A DNA stretch of 64,000 nt from ATM1 sp003577165 (GCA_030263715.1 SZPM01000011.1:1-64000), one strand, 5' to 3'; shown: positions 23,910 to 33,055, numbered from the stretch's first letter. The notes: generated from the sequence alone by a model not told the origin. Made by a program: numbers and translations.

Positions 23910-24545
23910 ATGACAGAACTAACGCAGTTCGTGCGTGACGCGCTGGCGCAAGGCAGTAAGCGCGAAGATGTTCAGGAGGCGCTTCGATCTGCGGGCTGGC
24001 CCGACGACGAAATTCAGGATGCGCTTTCAAGGTTTGCGGACCTCGAGTTTCCCGTTCCCGTTCCACGCAGAAGACATTCGGTGTCTGCAAAAGAGGCGCT
24101 CGGCTATTTGGTGACCTTCTTCGCCCTTTGGGTGAGTGCGATCTCGCTCGGGAATTTGCTGTCTGCGTTCATCGAAACGGCATTTCCCGATCCTGCCTAC
24201 GACAGCCGTTACTACAATTACGACTATGCGATGGAGTCGGTGCGATGGTTCATCGCTTCGCTGGTCGTCGCATTCCCCTTGTACTTGATCTTGACAATCA
24301 GGAATCTGAGAGCGATTTCGCGTGATCCGGCTTTGAGAGAGTCTCCAGTGCGAAAGTGGTTGATCTCCCTCACGCTCTTCGCCGCGGCGTGCGTTGCGCT
24401 GACGACGCTCATTGTCGTCGTGGCAAACGGCCTCGGCGGAGATATGGGGATACGATTCGTGCTCAAGTGCCTCGTAGTCCTTGCGATCTCAGGCGGGGTC
24501 TTCGGCTTCTACATTTCTGAACTTCGGCGCGGCGAGGCGAAGTAA
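23910..24545 (+). CDS. DUF5671 family membrane protein
   Basis: 211 residues from the ATG at 23910, with AGGAGG eight bases upstream; a GTG at 23901 is also in frame. The first 40 residues (FVRDALAQGSKREDVQEALRSAGW...) form a short helical module that recurs in this family. After it come four membrane helices starting at KEALGYLVTFFALWVSAISLGNLLS, the DUF5671 pattern. The function of the family is unknown. The stop codon shares one base with the start of the next gene, so the two are coupled. Confidence 0.8.
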   Translation: MTELTQFVRDALAQGSKREDVQEALRSAGWPDDEIQDALSRFADLEFPVPVPRRRHSVSAKEALGYLVTFFALWVSAISLGNLLSAFIETAFPDPAYDSRYYNYDYAMESVRWFIASLVVAFPLYLILTIRNLRAISRDPALRESPVRKWLISLTLFAAACVALTTLIVVVANGLGGDMGIRFVLKCLVVLAISGGVFGFYISELRRGEAK

Positions 24546-24976
24546 TGGGTCGTTGGCCGGCGGTGCTCGGCTGGATCACGGCGCTCGTCGTGGCCGGTGC
24601 TGTCGTCGGGGGCATCTGGCACGTGGGTGGGCCATTTGCGGCTCGCAGGGCAAAACTGGACGCGGAGAGAGTGGACCGTATCGTGGAACTCGTCTGGGCT
24701 GTGCGGCAGCACTTTGACGAGGGAAAGCAACTCGCAACGAGCCTCGACGAAGTTGATCGGTACTTGTGGGGAGGCAGCGACAGCCGGGTGGATCCAGAGA
24801 CGTCGAGGCGGTTTGAGTATCGGAAGGTCGGGGAGAAGCAGTTCGAGATTTGCGCCGTCTTCGATACGGATGCCAGCAAAGAACGACGAGGTTACTCCAC
24901 CGACGCAGAGTTCTCCGCCCTGTATCAGCACCGCGCAGGGAGGCAGTGTTTCCGGTTTACCGTCGGCACCAATTGA
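24545..24976 (+). CDS. Anchored small protein coupled to the DUF5671 gene
   Basis: 143 residues. One N-terminal membrane helix (about 7-27) is followed by an acidic soluble domain of ~110 residues with the pattern LVWAVRQHFDEGKQLATSLDEV and a tail of mixed strands containing two Cys. The start ATG shares one base with the previous stop (TAATG), a strong sign of translational coupling. A pair of a DUF5671 membrane protein and an anchored partner suggests a complex. No function is known to me. Confidence 0.7.
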   Translation: MGRWPAVLGWITALVVAGAVVGGIWHVGGPFAARRAKLDAERVDRIVELVWAVRQHFDEGKQLATSLDEVDRYLWGGSDSRVDPETSRRFEYRKVGEKQFEICAVFDTDASKERRGYSTDAEFSALYQHRAGRQCFRFTVGTN

Positions 24977-25041
24977 TCACGTCGGGCGAACGCTTTTGCC
25001 TGAGCAATGTGGGGGATGCGGAGTGCGAGTAAAGTGTTCGC

Positions 25042-25413
25042 ATGGCGAGGCTGAGCGATCCGTGGCACGTGCTTGCGGTGAAGAGCGCGGCGAGGACAAG
25101 CGAGTACTTTCAGTCCAAACTTGGTTTTGAAGAGTTCTTAAAAGTCGAAGAGGACGGGTGGCGTTTCGTGAGGCGAGATTCCTGCGTCATCATGCTTGGG
25201 ACTTGTCCCGATGACGTTGACGCAAGAGAGACGGGGTGTCACAGCTATTTCGCGTACTGGCACGTGGACGATCCGGATGCTCTGTTCGAGGAGTGGAGCG
25301 CGTCCGGCGCGATGCTCATGGGCGAGCCAGCGGACAAAGAGTGGGGGATGCGCGAGTTCGGAGTTACCACGCCCGACGGTCACAGGATCATGGTCGGCAA
25401 GTCCATCCGGTGA
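25042..25413 (+). CDS. VOC/glyoxalase-fold protein
   Basis: 123 residues with the beta-alpha-beta-beta-beta order of the vicinal oxygen chelate fold: VLAVKSAARTSEYFQSKLGFEEFLK, RRDSCVIMLGT, HSYFAYWHVDDPDALFEEWSASGA and FGVTTPDGHRIMVG. Family members include glyoxalase I and bleomycin- and fosfomycin-resistance proteins. The His, Glu or Gln metal ligands are partly present. One VOC module is complete; activity as a dimer is usual. Substrate unknown. Confidence 0.8.
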   Translation: MARLSDPWHVLAVKSAARTSEYFQSKLGFEEFLKVEEDGWRFVRRDSCVIMLGTCPDDVDARETGCHSYFAYWHVDDPDALFEEWSASGAMLMGEPADKEWGMREFGVTTPDGHRIMVGKSIR

Positions 25414-25471
25414 CGGAACCGGCGCAGGTGCGTGGTTGTGGAGCCGCGCGTGGAGGGTACAAAGCGACGCA

Positions 25472-25720
25472 ATGAGAATTTCGATCGAGTTCTGCGTGCC
25501 TTGAGACTACACAGACCGCGCCGCCAGTTTGGCGGCCGCCCTGGTGAACGCATTCAAGGAGCCCGTGGGTAAGAAGTCGCTCGTCGAGGAGATCGTGCTC
25601 ATTCCGTCCGGCGCCGGGCGGTTTGAGGTGATTGTGGATGGCAGGCTGATCTTCTCAAAGGCCGCTACCGGCCGGCATCCGACAGCCGACGAGATCATTG
25701 CGCTGATCCGGAAGGGCTAA
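25472..25720 (+). CDS. SelW/Rdx-family selenoprotein with CxxU motif (in-frame UGA)
   Basis: 82 residues if the TGA at 25502-25504 is read as selenocysteine. The frame opens MRISIEFCVPU-DYTDRAASL, giving a CxxU redox motif exactly where Rdx (SelT/SelW/SelH) proteins have CxxC or CxxU. After the UGA the same frame runs without a break through the rest of the domain: VEEIVLIPSGAGRFEVIVDGRLIFSK and HPTADEIIALIRKG, all typical of the family. Starting after the TGA (TTG 25529) would remove the first strand and the active site. GGAGGG lies 14 nt before the ATG. A SECIS-like stem follows the UGA (25520-25536). The protein is a thioredoxin-like fold, cytoplasmic. Whether the host has selA, selB, selC and selD cannot be seen here. 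Confidence 0.85.
25520..25536 (+). promoter_or_regulatory. Candidate bacterial SECIS hairpin
   Basis: GCCGCC-AGUUU-GGCGGC: a perfect 6-bp stem with a five-base apical loop that has G in second place. It starts within the coding region, with 21 nt between the UGA (25502-25504) and the loop. Known bacterial SECIS elements sit just after the UGA, with a small loop that has a G in its first two bases and with about 16-37 nt of spacing; this one fits all three. Confidence 0.7.
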
Positions 25721-25723
25721 ACC

Positions 25724-27367
25724 TCAGTCCGTTCCGTACACCTTTTTGCCCTCAACATACACAGCGAACGGCTTGACGTTTGGCCAGTTGGGTTCTGCGT
25801 TCGGCATCACGTCGAGGATCACGAAGTCTGCCCTCAAACCTTCCGCGAGCCTGCCGATCTCCTTCTCCGCGAAGGCCGCGTATGCGCCGTTCGACGTGTA
25901 GCAGCGGAGGGCTTCCGCCATCGTGAGGTTCTCTTGGGTCTGCCAGTACTTCCCGTCGAGCGTTTTGCCGGTGACGGCTGCTTCGATACCGAGGAAGGGG
26001 TTGATCGTCACAACGGGCCAATCGGATCCGAACGCCACGATCGCGCCCGCTCTCAGAAGAGAGCGAAACGCGTAACTCGACTTGCACCGCTCCGCGCCGA
26101 TGTACGATTCGGCGTACCTTCCATCGTCGGCTTTATGATACGGCTGCATCGAGGCGATCACGCCGAGTTGCGCGAAGCGCGCGATGTCATTCGGAAGGAG
26201 GTGCTGTGTATGTTCGCTTCGACAGCGCGCGGTCTTCAAATTAGGATATGCGCGCGAGAGCATGTCGAGGAGCATGTGATTTGCTTCGTCTCCGATCGCG
26301 TGAGCGATGGACTGTTTGTTGGCGGCTGCGGCGGCTTTGAAGTTCTTCTCGATCTTCCCATCTTCCACGCCTTCACGAAGCAGGCCTCTCCAATTCGTTT
26401 GGTCTGCTGGGTTGTTGTTGAAGGGGGCGCGCATGTAGGCGGTGCGAGATCCAAGGCTTCCATCCATGTAGGCCTTGAAGCCTTTCAACTCGATCCACCC
26501 CGACTTGCCGCGAAATCTGTGCCGCACGGCTTCCGTCCAATCTTCGGCTGTCGGATAGAGGAAGAAGCGGACGGAAATCCCCTCAAGTTTCGCGAGGTCT
26601 TCGTAGACAGGCAGGTCTGCAAACGGCGGGATGTCGCTGACTGCGGTGATGCCGTTCGCGTTCGCTTCGCGCATGGCGCGAACGAGCGCTGCCAGTTTCT
26701 CCTCTCGGGTGGGGGGAGGGATGAGGCGAGAGACGAGGCCCATCGCGGACTCCCTGAGGATGCCCGTGGGTTCGCCCGTGGCTGGGTCGCGGTCAATGAC
26801 TCCTCCCTCGGGGTTGGGTGGGCCTGTCTTCGTGATGCCGGCCAGTTTTAGGGCTGCGGAGTTCACGAGGGCGCTGTGACCGTCCATCCGAGGGAGATAG
26901 AGAGGCCGGGGGCCCGTGACGGGGTCGACCCACTCCTTGGTCGGCTGCTCCGGCGTGGCCCAACTCTCCGTCGACCACCTGCCGCCAAGCACCCATTTGC
27001 CCTCGGGAAGGGACTTCGCCCACTCGCCGACCTTACGGATGAAATCATCCTTGTCTTTGGCGTCGCGCAGGAGGAGTTGAGACAGGCCGAGGCCGCCGTT
27101 GAGCATGTGAACGTGTGAGTCGATCAGCCCTGGGATGACGAGTCGGCCTCGGGCGTCGATTCGCTCCGTACCTGGGCCGATGAAGTCTGGGTCGGGGGCT
27201 CCGACGTAGACGAATCGGCCGTCGGTGATGGCCGCGAAGGTCGCCTGGCCCGTGAGACCGTCGGACCAGATGCGGGCGTTTTCCACAACCAGATCGGCGG
27301 GAGGAACCTGCGGCGCGGCATCTCGTACTGCGGCGCCGATCAGGAGTAGTGCAACAGGATTCAGCAT
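25724..27367 (-). CDS. Amidohydrolase family protein, YtcJ-like, probably exported
   Basis: 547 residues. The hydrophobic start MLNPVALLLIGAAVRDA looks like a signal peptide. The metal-dependent hydrolase fold shows GLIDSHVHMLNGG (HxH metal ligands), a later lysine/histidine region and AFGSDWPVVTINPFLGIEAAVTG with the catalytic Asp. The YtcJ branch of the amidohydrolase superfamily is recognised by GxWSTESW and RMDGHSALVNSAAL. The substrate is unknown, probably an amide or cyclic amide taken up from outside. It ends 3 bp after the selenoprotein stop (convergent). Confidence 0.87.
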   Translation of the reverse strand: MLNPVALLLIGAAVRDAAPQVPPADLVVENARIWSDGLTGQATFAAITDGRFVYVGAPDPDFIGPGTERIDARGRLVIPGLIDSHVHMLNGGLGLSQLLLRDAKDKDDFIRKVGEWAKSLPEGKWVLGGRWSTESWATPEQPTKEWVDPVTGPRPLYLPRMDGHSALVNSAALKLAGITKTGPPNPEGGVIDRDPATGEPTGILRESAMGLVSRLIPPPTREEKLAALVRAMREANANGITAVSDIPPFADLPVYEDLAKLEGISVRFFLYPTAEDWTEAVRHRFRGKSGWIELKGFKAYMDGSLGSRTAYMRAPFNNNPADQTNWRGLLREGVEDGKIEKNFKAAAAANKQSIAHAIGDEANHMLLDMLSRAYPNLKTARCRSEHTQHLLPNDIARFAQLGVIASMQPYHKADDGRYAESYIGAERCKSSYAFRSLLRAGAIVAFGSDWPVVTINPFLGIEAAVTGKTLDGKYWQTQENLTMAEALRCYTSNGAYAAFAEKEIGRLAEGLRADFVILDVMPNAEPNWPNVKPFAVYVEGKKVYGTD

Positions 27368-27437
27368 TGCCCATTAGTTTAGCCACCTGACACAATAGTC
27401 CGGTGAGGTCTGCAATGGTCGCCATGGGGAGGAAGAT

Positions 27438-29063
27438 GTGAGCCGCAGCAAGGAGAGGGGACCAATTTATCTCGAGCCCATCGAAGGGTCTATTGGATCG
27501 TTTCGCCTGATGTGGTCGGGCCGCGAACTCACGCGCGGCTTTATGTATGAGAGGGGCGAGAAGCACACGCTAGTCGACTTGATGCGCCCGTGGTCAGAAC
27601 AGGGAATCACACCGCGCGATGTAAAGATTCGGCTGTCCGTCGCAGGGGCCGAAGGTTACGAGATTAGAATCTTCAAGAGAGGTAGAGCAGAACCTGTTCG
27701 TGGTGAGTGGGTGTCAGGTTACAAGTTTGAAGTCTTCGACAAGGTGAGTGGTGACGGTGCGATCTTCGCTCTTTGGAGGGGAACCGATACTCCAGACTTG
27801 CCTGTCGACTCTCTGCACACCCATCTAAGAACCGGGCCTGACGAGTCCGAGTTGTTCGAACTGTCAAACGGCCGCTACAGCTTTCCGCGTCATGCGATCC
27901 TTGCTCCGAATTCGGCGGCGTCGGCTGAATTGAGTGCGCAGGAGGAAGCCGAGTTTCTGCGTGTGGTTGCCTCCGAGTTGCTCAGAACCTCCTCGGTTCC
28001 CTCAAGGGAGCTATCGAAGACGTTGGGCGAAGTCGCCGCGAGGAATGTCGGCTATTGGTTATTATGGCTGGAACTGGATTCAGGTGCGCTCAGGGAAAGC
28101 ACGGAGTTCCCATCCGCCCACGATTCATTTGAGCGTGCCCGAAGAATGGTTGTCGCAGACGTTAGGCGTACATCACTCTACAAACCCGAGGACGAACTCT
28201 TCCGAGACTCCCGCGCGACGGGCGAAAGCGCCCTCATACATACCAAAGCAAAATCCGAAAGCGACAACATAGCTAAAGAGGATTACACGGAGCGAAGTGT
28301 CCAAGAGGTTCTGGAAGATGCGCGGATCTGTCTTCCAGTACATCACCTGTTATGGTCGATTCCAGTGGATCTTGCGCGCCGGCACGCGTTCGAGTGCGAA
28401 CTCAATTACGAACTCAGTCCAGTGGATGACCTGGTGATTGCGGTTGCTGCCCATTGGGTCGACGTGTCGAGCCACGTTGAACGGGTACCGACAGTGGATT
28501 CGCACCAGGGGGAAAAGAGCAAGAGCCTGCACGTGTACAGAGCCCTGGAGCAAATGGCTTCGATACCGCAAGATCGATTTGTGACCGTGCTGGCCGACAC
28601 TCTGCGCCAGCGCGCTCCGAGAGCCTTCGAGGTATGCAGTGAGGTCTGCGAGGTCCTTGAGTCAGACCTCGAGGAATACGTTTGGCATGGGAGCTCGGAG
28701 CGAATAGAGGGCGCCATTGGCGACTTCAGAGCGAGAATCGACGCTGAATTTGAAGAAGAATTCGATCGATACGCCTCGTCTTATGACCCGGATACTGACT
28801 CGTCTGTGCCGGGCAGCGGATTCACTTCGGGCGACTATATGCGAGTCCAAGAAGACCATTTGGATTTGGAGGAGGAAGCTGAGTTCCTGACCTCAGCACC
28901 GGACGTGGGAGCCCTGTACCGGTATGTAACGGCCGTGAAGCGGGCCGGTCTGGCGAATCCGGAGTCGGGTCGCATGCCCTGGCTGACCGAGTTCTCAGGT
29001 GAATTCTGCAGGCTGCATTTCGCGGTGGAGTCCCTGGAAGGCGACCCGACAGCGTCGGTATAA
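27438..29063 (+). CDS. Large acidic protein of unknown function
   Basis: 541 residues from a GTG with GGGGAGGA five bases upstream. No signal peptide or membrane helix. The first ~150 residues are strand-rich, then a helical middle and a very acidic C-terminal quarter (EFEEEFDRYASSYDPDTDSS, DHLDLEEEAEF). I see no catalytic motif. Codon use is plainer than in the neighbouring enzymes. Possibly an accessory gene; position between an amidohydrolase and the dehydrogenase E1 gives no clue. The stop is 66 bp before the E1 gene. Confidence 0.6.
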   Translation: MSRSKERGPIYLEPIEGSIGSFRLMWSGRELTRGFMYERGEKHTLVDLMRPWSEQGITPRDVKIRLSVAGAEGYEIRIFKRGRAEPVRGEWVSGYKFEVFDKVSGDGAIFALWRGTDTPDLPVDSLHTHLRTGPDESELFELSNGRYSFPRHAILAPNSAASAELSAQEEAEFLRVVASELLRTSSVPSRELSKTLGEVAARNVGYWLLWLELDSGALRESTEFPSAHDSFERARRMVVADVRRTSLYKPEDELFRDSRATGESALIHTKAKSESDNIAKEDYTERSVQEVLEDARICLPVHHLLWSIPVDLARRHAFECELNYELSPVDDLVIAVAAHWVDVSSHVERVPTVDSHQGEKSKSLHVYRALEQMASIPQDRFVTVLADTLRQRAPRAFEVCSEVCEVLESDLEEYVWHGSSERIEGAIGDFRARIDAEFEEEFDRYASSYDPDTDSSVPGSGFTSGDYMRVQEDHLDLEEEAEFLTSAPDVGALYRYVTAVKRAGLANPESGRMPWLTEFSGEFCRLHFAVESLEGDPTASV

Positions 29064-29129
29064 TCCGGTCAGCCGCACGAGGGTGATGACGCCCTCGAAA
29101 CCGCGAACGATGAGGTTCCGATAGCGAAG

Positions 29130-31103
29130 ATGGCAAGCCTTACCACGCCCCAGACCTACAACAAACTCGACCTGCTGCGATTGATGTTCCTGAGCCGCGA
29201 AGGGGACCGGCGCGAAGCCGTTCTCTTACGGCAGAGCAAGGGATGGTTCCAAGTTCCCGGCATGGGACATGAGGCGCTTGCGGCGGTCGCCTATCACCTT
29301 CGGGACGACGACTTCATCTTTCCGCACTATCGAGATCGGGGGCTGATGCTCGCGCGGGGCATGACGAACATGGACCTCGCCTACGCGTTTTTCGCGAAGC
29401 GCGACAGCAACTCCGGTGGACGCCAGATGCCGGCGCACTACAGTTTTCGACAGCGCAACGTATGGAGCGTCCCGACGCCGACGGGAGGCAACCTGCTTCC
29501 CGCAGTGGGCGCTGCGTGGGGAATGAAACTGAGAGGGACGGACAGCGTCGTCGTCGCTTCTTTCGGCGATGCGGCGAGTCGGCAAGGCGAGGTGTACGAG
29601 GCGATTTCATTCGCGGTGCAGGAGCGCCTTCCGGTCGTGTTCATGATGGAGGACAACCAGTACGGCATCAGCACGAACACGGAGAGGATGAACCCGTACA
29701 AGATCGGGGTGCTCGGCGAGAGAGATCTCGTCCGCGTCAATGCGCGACATCCGGACAACGTGTATGAGGCGGCGCGTGCGGCCGTCGAAAAGGCTCGCTC
29801 GGGTGGGGGGCCGACGATTCTGTGGTGCGAACTGGACCGCCTGAGCAGTCACACGTCGAGCGACGACCACAGGGTGTACCGAACGGAAGACGACATCAAG
29901 GAGATGATGTCGCGCGATCCGATCGTGCAACTCGTACAGGAGTTGATTAAGGCCGGGGAATTGACGGAGCAGGACTGGGAGGCCATTCAAGACGAAATCC
30001 GAGACCAGGTGGATCGAGAGTACATCGAAGCCGAGAACTCGGAAGATCCACGTGGCGACGAGGTGATGGACCACCTTTACGGCGAACTGCCGAAGGCGAC
30101 GCCCCCCCCGTTGGAAGGCGGTCGCAAGTGGCGAATGGTGGACGCGCTGAATCAGGTCTTCAAGGTTGCCCTCAGTGAAGATCGAAACTACGTGTTCTTC
30201 GGCGAGGACATCGAAGATCCGAAGGGAGGCGTGTTCAAACTCACCGACGGGCTTTCGACGCTCCATCCTGATCGCGTCTTTAACTCGCCGCTTGCGGAGG
30301 CGACGATTCTCGGCGTCGCGTGCGGGCTTGCCTGCTATGGCATGAAGCCAGTGTTCGAACTTCAGTTCATTGACTTCGTCGGCCCGGCGTGGAGCCAACT
30401 CGTGAACAACCTCGCCACCATCCGGTGGCGCAGCAACGGAACTTGGACTTGCCCGGCGATCATCTACGCGCCCTATGGAGCGTATCTCCCAGGCGGTTCG
30501 ATCTGGCACAGCCAAGCGAACGAAGGGGCGATCGCGCACTTCCCGGGGCTTCGCATCATGATTCCGAGCAATCCGCAGGATGCTGCGGCGATGATGTGGA
30601 CGGCACTGAAGGCCGATGATCCGACGGTGTTCTTGATCCCGAAGCACCTGTTCCGTATGAACGTGGACGTGTCGGAGGACATCGAGCCGGTCGGCTTCGG
30701 CGAGGCGAAGGTTGTGCGCGAGGGCAGCGACGTCACGATCGTGACGTGGGGCAACTGCATCGAGCAGGCCACCGAAGCCGCAGACGAATTGGAGGGCGAG
30801 GTTTCCTGCGAGATCATCGATCTGAGGTCGATCGTCCCGCTCGACTATGAGACGATCAAGAGGTCCATTGAGAAGACGGGCCGGCTGATCGTCATCCAGG
30901 AGGACACTCGGACTTGCAGCATCGGCCAAGCGATCATCCAGGAACTCACGTCGAACTCGGACACTTGGGGTCACTTCATCTCGCCGCCGCAACTCGTGTC
31001 GAAGTCCGACGTGTACATCGGCTTCAACCCGATCTACGAATACGCTGCGCTTCCCGACACCAAGCGGGTTGTCGAGGCGATCCGCCTCGTGATGGAAGAT
31101 TAG
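29130..31103 (+). CDS. 2-oxoacid dehydrogenase E1 component, fused alpha and beta subunits
   Basis: 657 residues. The first ~330 match the E1 alpha chain, with the thiamine-diphosphate motif FGDAASRQGEVYEAISFAVQ...ED-N-QYG. The last ~320 match the E1 beta chain (FFGEDIEDPKGGVFKLTDGL, NSPLAEATILGVACGLA, YAPYGAYLPGGSIWHSQ). In most bacteria these are two genes. The complex decarboxylates a 2-oxoacid (pyruvate or branched-chain) and passes the acyl group to lipoyl-E2. The likely E2 is at 33076-34296 on the other strand; no E3 is in view. Substrate specificity is not resolved from sequence. Confidence 0.92.
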   Translation: MASLTTPQTYNKLDLLRLMFLSREGDRREAVLLRQSKGWFQVPGMGHEALAAVAYHLRDDDFIFPHYRDRGLMLARGMTNMDLAYAFFAKRDSNSGGRQMPAHYSFRQRNVWSVPTPTGGNLLPAVGAAWGMKLRGTDSVVVASFGDAASRQGEVYEAISFAVQERLPVVFMMEDNQYGISTNTERMNPYKIGVLGERDLVRVNARHPDNVYEAARAAVEKARSGGGPTILWCELDRLSSHTSSDDHRVYRTEDDIKEMMSRDPIVQLVQELIKAGELTEQDWEAIQDEIRDQVDREYIEAENSEDPRGDEVMDHLYGELPKATPPPLEGGRKWRMVDALNQVFKVALSEDRNYVFFGEDIEDPKGGVFKLTDGLSTLHPDRVFNSPLAEATILGVACGLACYGMKPVFELQFIDFVGPAWSQLVNNLATIRWRSNGTWTCPAIIYAPYGAYLPGGSIWHSQANEGAIAHFPGLRIMIPSNPQDAAAMMWTALKADDPTVFLIPKHLFRMNVDVSEDIEPVGFGEAKVVREGSDVTIVTWGNCIEQATEAADELEGEVSCEIIDLRSIVPLDYETIKRSIEKTGRLIVIQEDTRTCSIGQAIIQELTSNSDTWGHFISPPQLVSKSDVYIGFNPIYEYAALPDTKRVVEAIRLVMED

Positions 31104-31114
31104 GCCAGTCTGAG

Positions 31115-32395
31115 TTACGCGGGCAGGGATGACACGTCGCGGGCGGCGCGTTCCGCGCTCTCGAGCGCGCCTTCGATGAAGCCTTTCCATGTCGCCGTGT
31201 GGTCTCCGGCGAACACGACCCTTCCGTGTCGCAGCGGGATGTTGGCGAGGTGCCGATTCATGTATCCGGGGGGGAGATAGCAGAAGCCACCCCGGCTCCA
31301 CTCGTCTGCGACCCAGTCATGGAAGTTTCCCTTCATGAAGTTTCGCTTCGCGCCGGGGAAGGTCGCTTCGATCATCTCCACCGCCGTGCCCACCGGATCC
31401 GACTGGCGTCTCCAGAAGTCGCAGTTGTTTCCGCAGACGTAGCAGATCAATACTGGCGTCGGAGAGGTCGGCGCGGTCCAAGTTTGTTGGACGGGTGAAT
31501 CCGTGTGGAGGAAGCCCGACCATCCGGACTGCTCCCAAAACGGCTCGCGGAACGCGAGCATGATCTTGATGGTTCGCGACATCGGCATGCTGCGGATCGC
31601 GTCGAGTTGAGGATTCGGGAGAGGCGGATCGAAGGACACGCAGGCGACTTGCGGCGGCGGCATCGTTAGGATGCACGCGCCGGCGTCGACGGTGAGTCCA
31701 TCGAAGTGCAAGCGCACGCTGTGCTCGCGCTGCGCGACTGCGAGAAGGCGCGCGTTGGGAGTGAACGGAGATTCGAGCGTGTCCGCCGCTCGTCGAATGA
31801 GGGCGCCCATGCCTCCTTCGACGCGAAACGCGCTCGATTCGAGTCCTTCACGGTGCACGTAGTTTCCAAAACCGAGGAGCCACTCCTGCAGTCCGACGCG
31901 GTCGAGGTCTTCACCTTCGTCGGAGCGATAGATCGCTGTTGCAAGAAGCCGTCCGAGCGGGCTGCGGCAAACCTCTGAAATGGCGTCCGCGACGGATTTG
32001 CCTGCGTGCTGCGTCGCGTCTGGATCGGCTGCAGTAGCGAGCGAAGCGACCTGTTCGCGCGCCCATGCTTCGAGGCTTTGAAGATCGGATTTCGCTTCTT
32101 CCCATTCGGCGCCTTCTTTCCGCATCTCGCCTTGCAGCGCGAAGGTGTAAGGCTCGGACTCTTGTCGCGAGTAGAGCCTTCCACCGAGGTCGGCAACCAG
32201 CTCAAGGGCGCGCTTGTGATCGGCGTCGATCCACTCGCCGCCGGCATCGTAGACAAGGCCCTCCGATTCGATGGTGTGGAGCCTGCCCCCAACGCGGTCC
32301 CTGGCGTCGAAGAGTTCCAGGCTGTGGCCTTTCGCTTCGAGGATTCGGGCGGCTTGAATTCCCGCCGCGCCCATTCCCACCACCGCGACTCTCAT
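31115..32395 (-). CDS. Flavin-containing amine oxidase family protein
   Basis: 426 residues from the ATG at 32395 (MRVAVVGMGAAGIQAARIL). The N-terminus is a Rossmann FAD fold (GMGAAG), followed by RVGGRLHTI and GGEWIDADHKRAL. The C-terminus has the second FAD contact VVFAGDHTATWKGFIEGALESAERAA. This is the flavin monoamine oxidase/phytoene desaturase-like superfamily. The substrate (amine, polyamine or carotenoid) is unclear. The frame stays open far upstream to 33406, but that part lies antisense to the lipoprotein gene and is not coding. It is convergent with E1, 12 bp apart. Confidence 0.88.
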   Translation of the reverse strand: MRVAVVGMGAAGIQAARILEAKGHSLELFDARDRVGGRLHTIESEGLVYDAGGEWIDADHKRALELVADLGGRLYSRQESEPYTFALQGEMRKEGAEWEEAKSDLQSLEAWAREQVASLATAADPDATQHAGKSVADAISEVCRSPLGRLLATAIYRSDEGEDLDRVGLQEWLLGFGNYVHREGLESSAFRVEGGMGALIRRAADTLESPFTPNARLLAVAQREHSVRLHFDGLTVDAGACILTMPPPQVACVSFDPPLPNPQLDAIRSMPMSRTIKIMLAFREPFWEQSGWSGFLHTDSPVQQTWTAPTSPTPVLICYVCGNNCDFWRRQSDPVGTAVEMIEATFPGAKRNFMKGNFHDWVADEWSRGGFCYLPPGYMNRHLANIPLRHGRVVFAGDHTATWKGFIEGALESAERAARDVSSLPA

Positions 32396-32452
32396 CGGGC
32401 GGGAGCGTACCGCCGCCTGCTGACACCATAATGCGCCGGAGGCGAAAAAGAC

Positions 32453-33019
32453 ATGAAATCGGCAAATTTGGTGGTGTTGGCCGCGACCTTGGTACTGGTG
32501 GCGTGCTCTCGAACGGTGTACTCGGACTCGGAGGGGAACACGGTCAAGCAGAACGCTGACGGCACGATGACGGTGGAAACCGATGAGGGGACTGCCACGA
32601 TTCAAGGCGACGGATCGAAGATGACGATCAAGACCGACGATGGAGAGAGCGTCGAGGTCGAAGGAAATACCGAGGGGGGGACGATCAAATCCTCCGACGG
32701 CGGGACCGTCACCTATGGGAAGGGCTTGAGCGAGTCCGAGTTGGGCGTGAAGTTCTACCCTGGGAGCAAGGAAACCGCCGGTGGCGGCACCTACACCATG
32801 GAAGGCGCGACAGTGTCCACTTCGGTCCGAGAGACCTCGGATGAACCGGACGCAGTTGCAACTTTCTATAGGAAGGAACTTGGCAAGCCTTCGGTCGAGA
32901 CGACGCAGGCAGATGCAACTACGCTCATATGGCAGAAGGGCAACAGCACCGTGACCGTGGTCGCGGGCCGCGATAGCGGAAAGACGATCGTTTCCATCAC
33001 AGTCGCGAACAAAGGCTAA
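32453..33019 (+). CDS. Lipoprotein, Thr/Gly-rich
   Basis: 188 residues. The signal peptide ends in lipobox LVAC, so the mature protein is probably lipidated on Cys18. The N-terminal half repeats short strands of the type TVETDEGTATIQGDGSKMTIKTDDGESVEVEG, a beta-rich low-complexity region. The C-terminal half (ELGVKFYPGSKETAGG...VVAGRDSGKTIVSITV) looks like a folded domain. Function unknown. GGAGG lies 11 nt before the ATG. It lies between two leftward genes of dehydrogenase-type metabolism. Confidence 0.75.
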   Translation: MKSANLVVLAATLVLVACSRTVYSDSEGNTVKQNADGTMTVETDEGTATIQGDGSKMTIKTDDGESVEVEGNTEGGTIKSSDGGTVTYGKGLSESELGVKFYPGSKETAGGGTYTMEGATVSTSVRETSDEPDAVATFYRKELGKPSVETTQADATTLIWQKGNSTVTVVAGRDSGKTIVSITVANKG

Positions 33020-33025
33020 AACCAA

Positions 33026-33055
33026 TTGCGGGCAGCGGCTTGCCGCTGCCCGCAA
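33026..33055. terminator. Bidirectional hairpin between convergent genes
   Basis: A perfect 13-bp stem (33026-33038 / 33043-33055) with a CTTG loop lies 6 bp after the lipoprotein stop and 20 bp before the end of the leftward E2 gene. No T-run on either side, but position and strength fit a shared transcription end. Confidence 0.6.

Noticed and set aside
25529..25720. 63-codon protein starting at TTG after the TGA
   Set aside because: It would lack the first strand and active site of the Rdx fold; reading through the TGA gives the whole domain.
29607..31301. 564-codon minus-strand open frame
   Set aside because: Antisense to the E1 gene; His/Arg/Asp-rich shadow translation.
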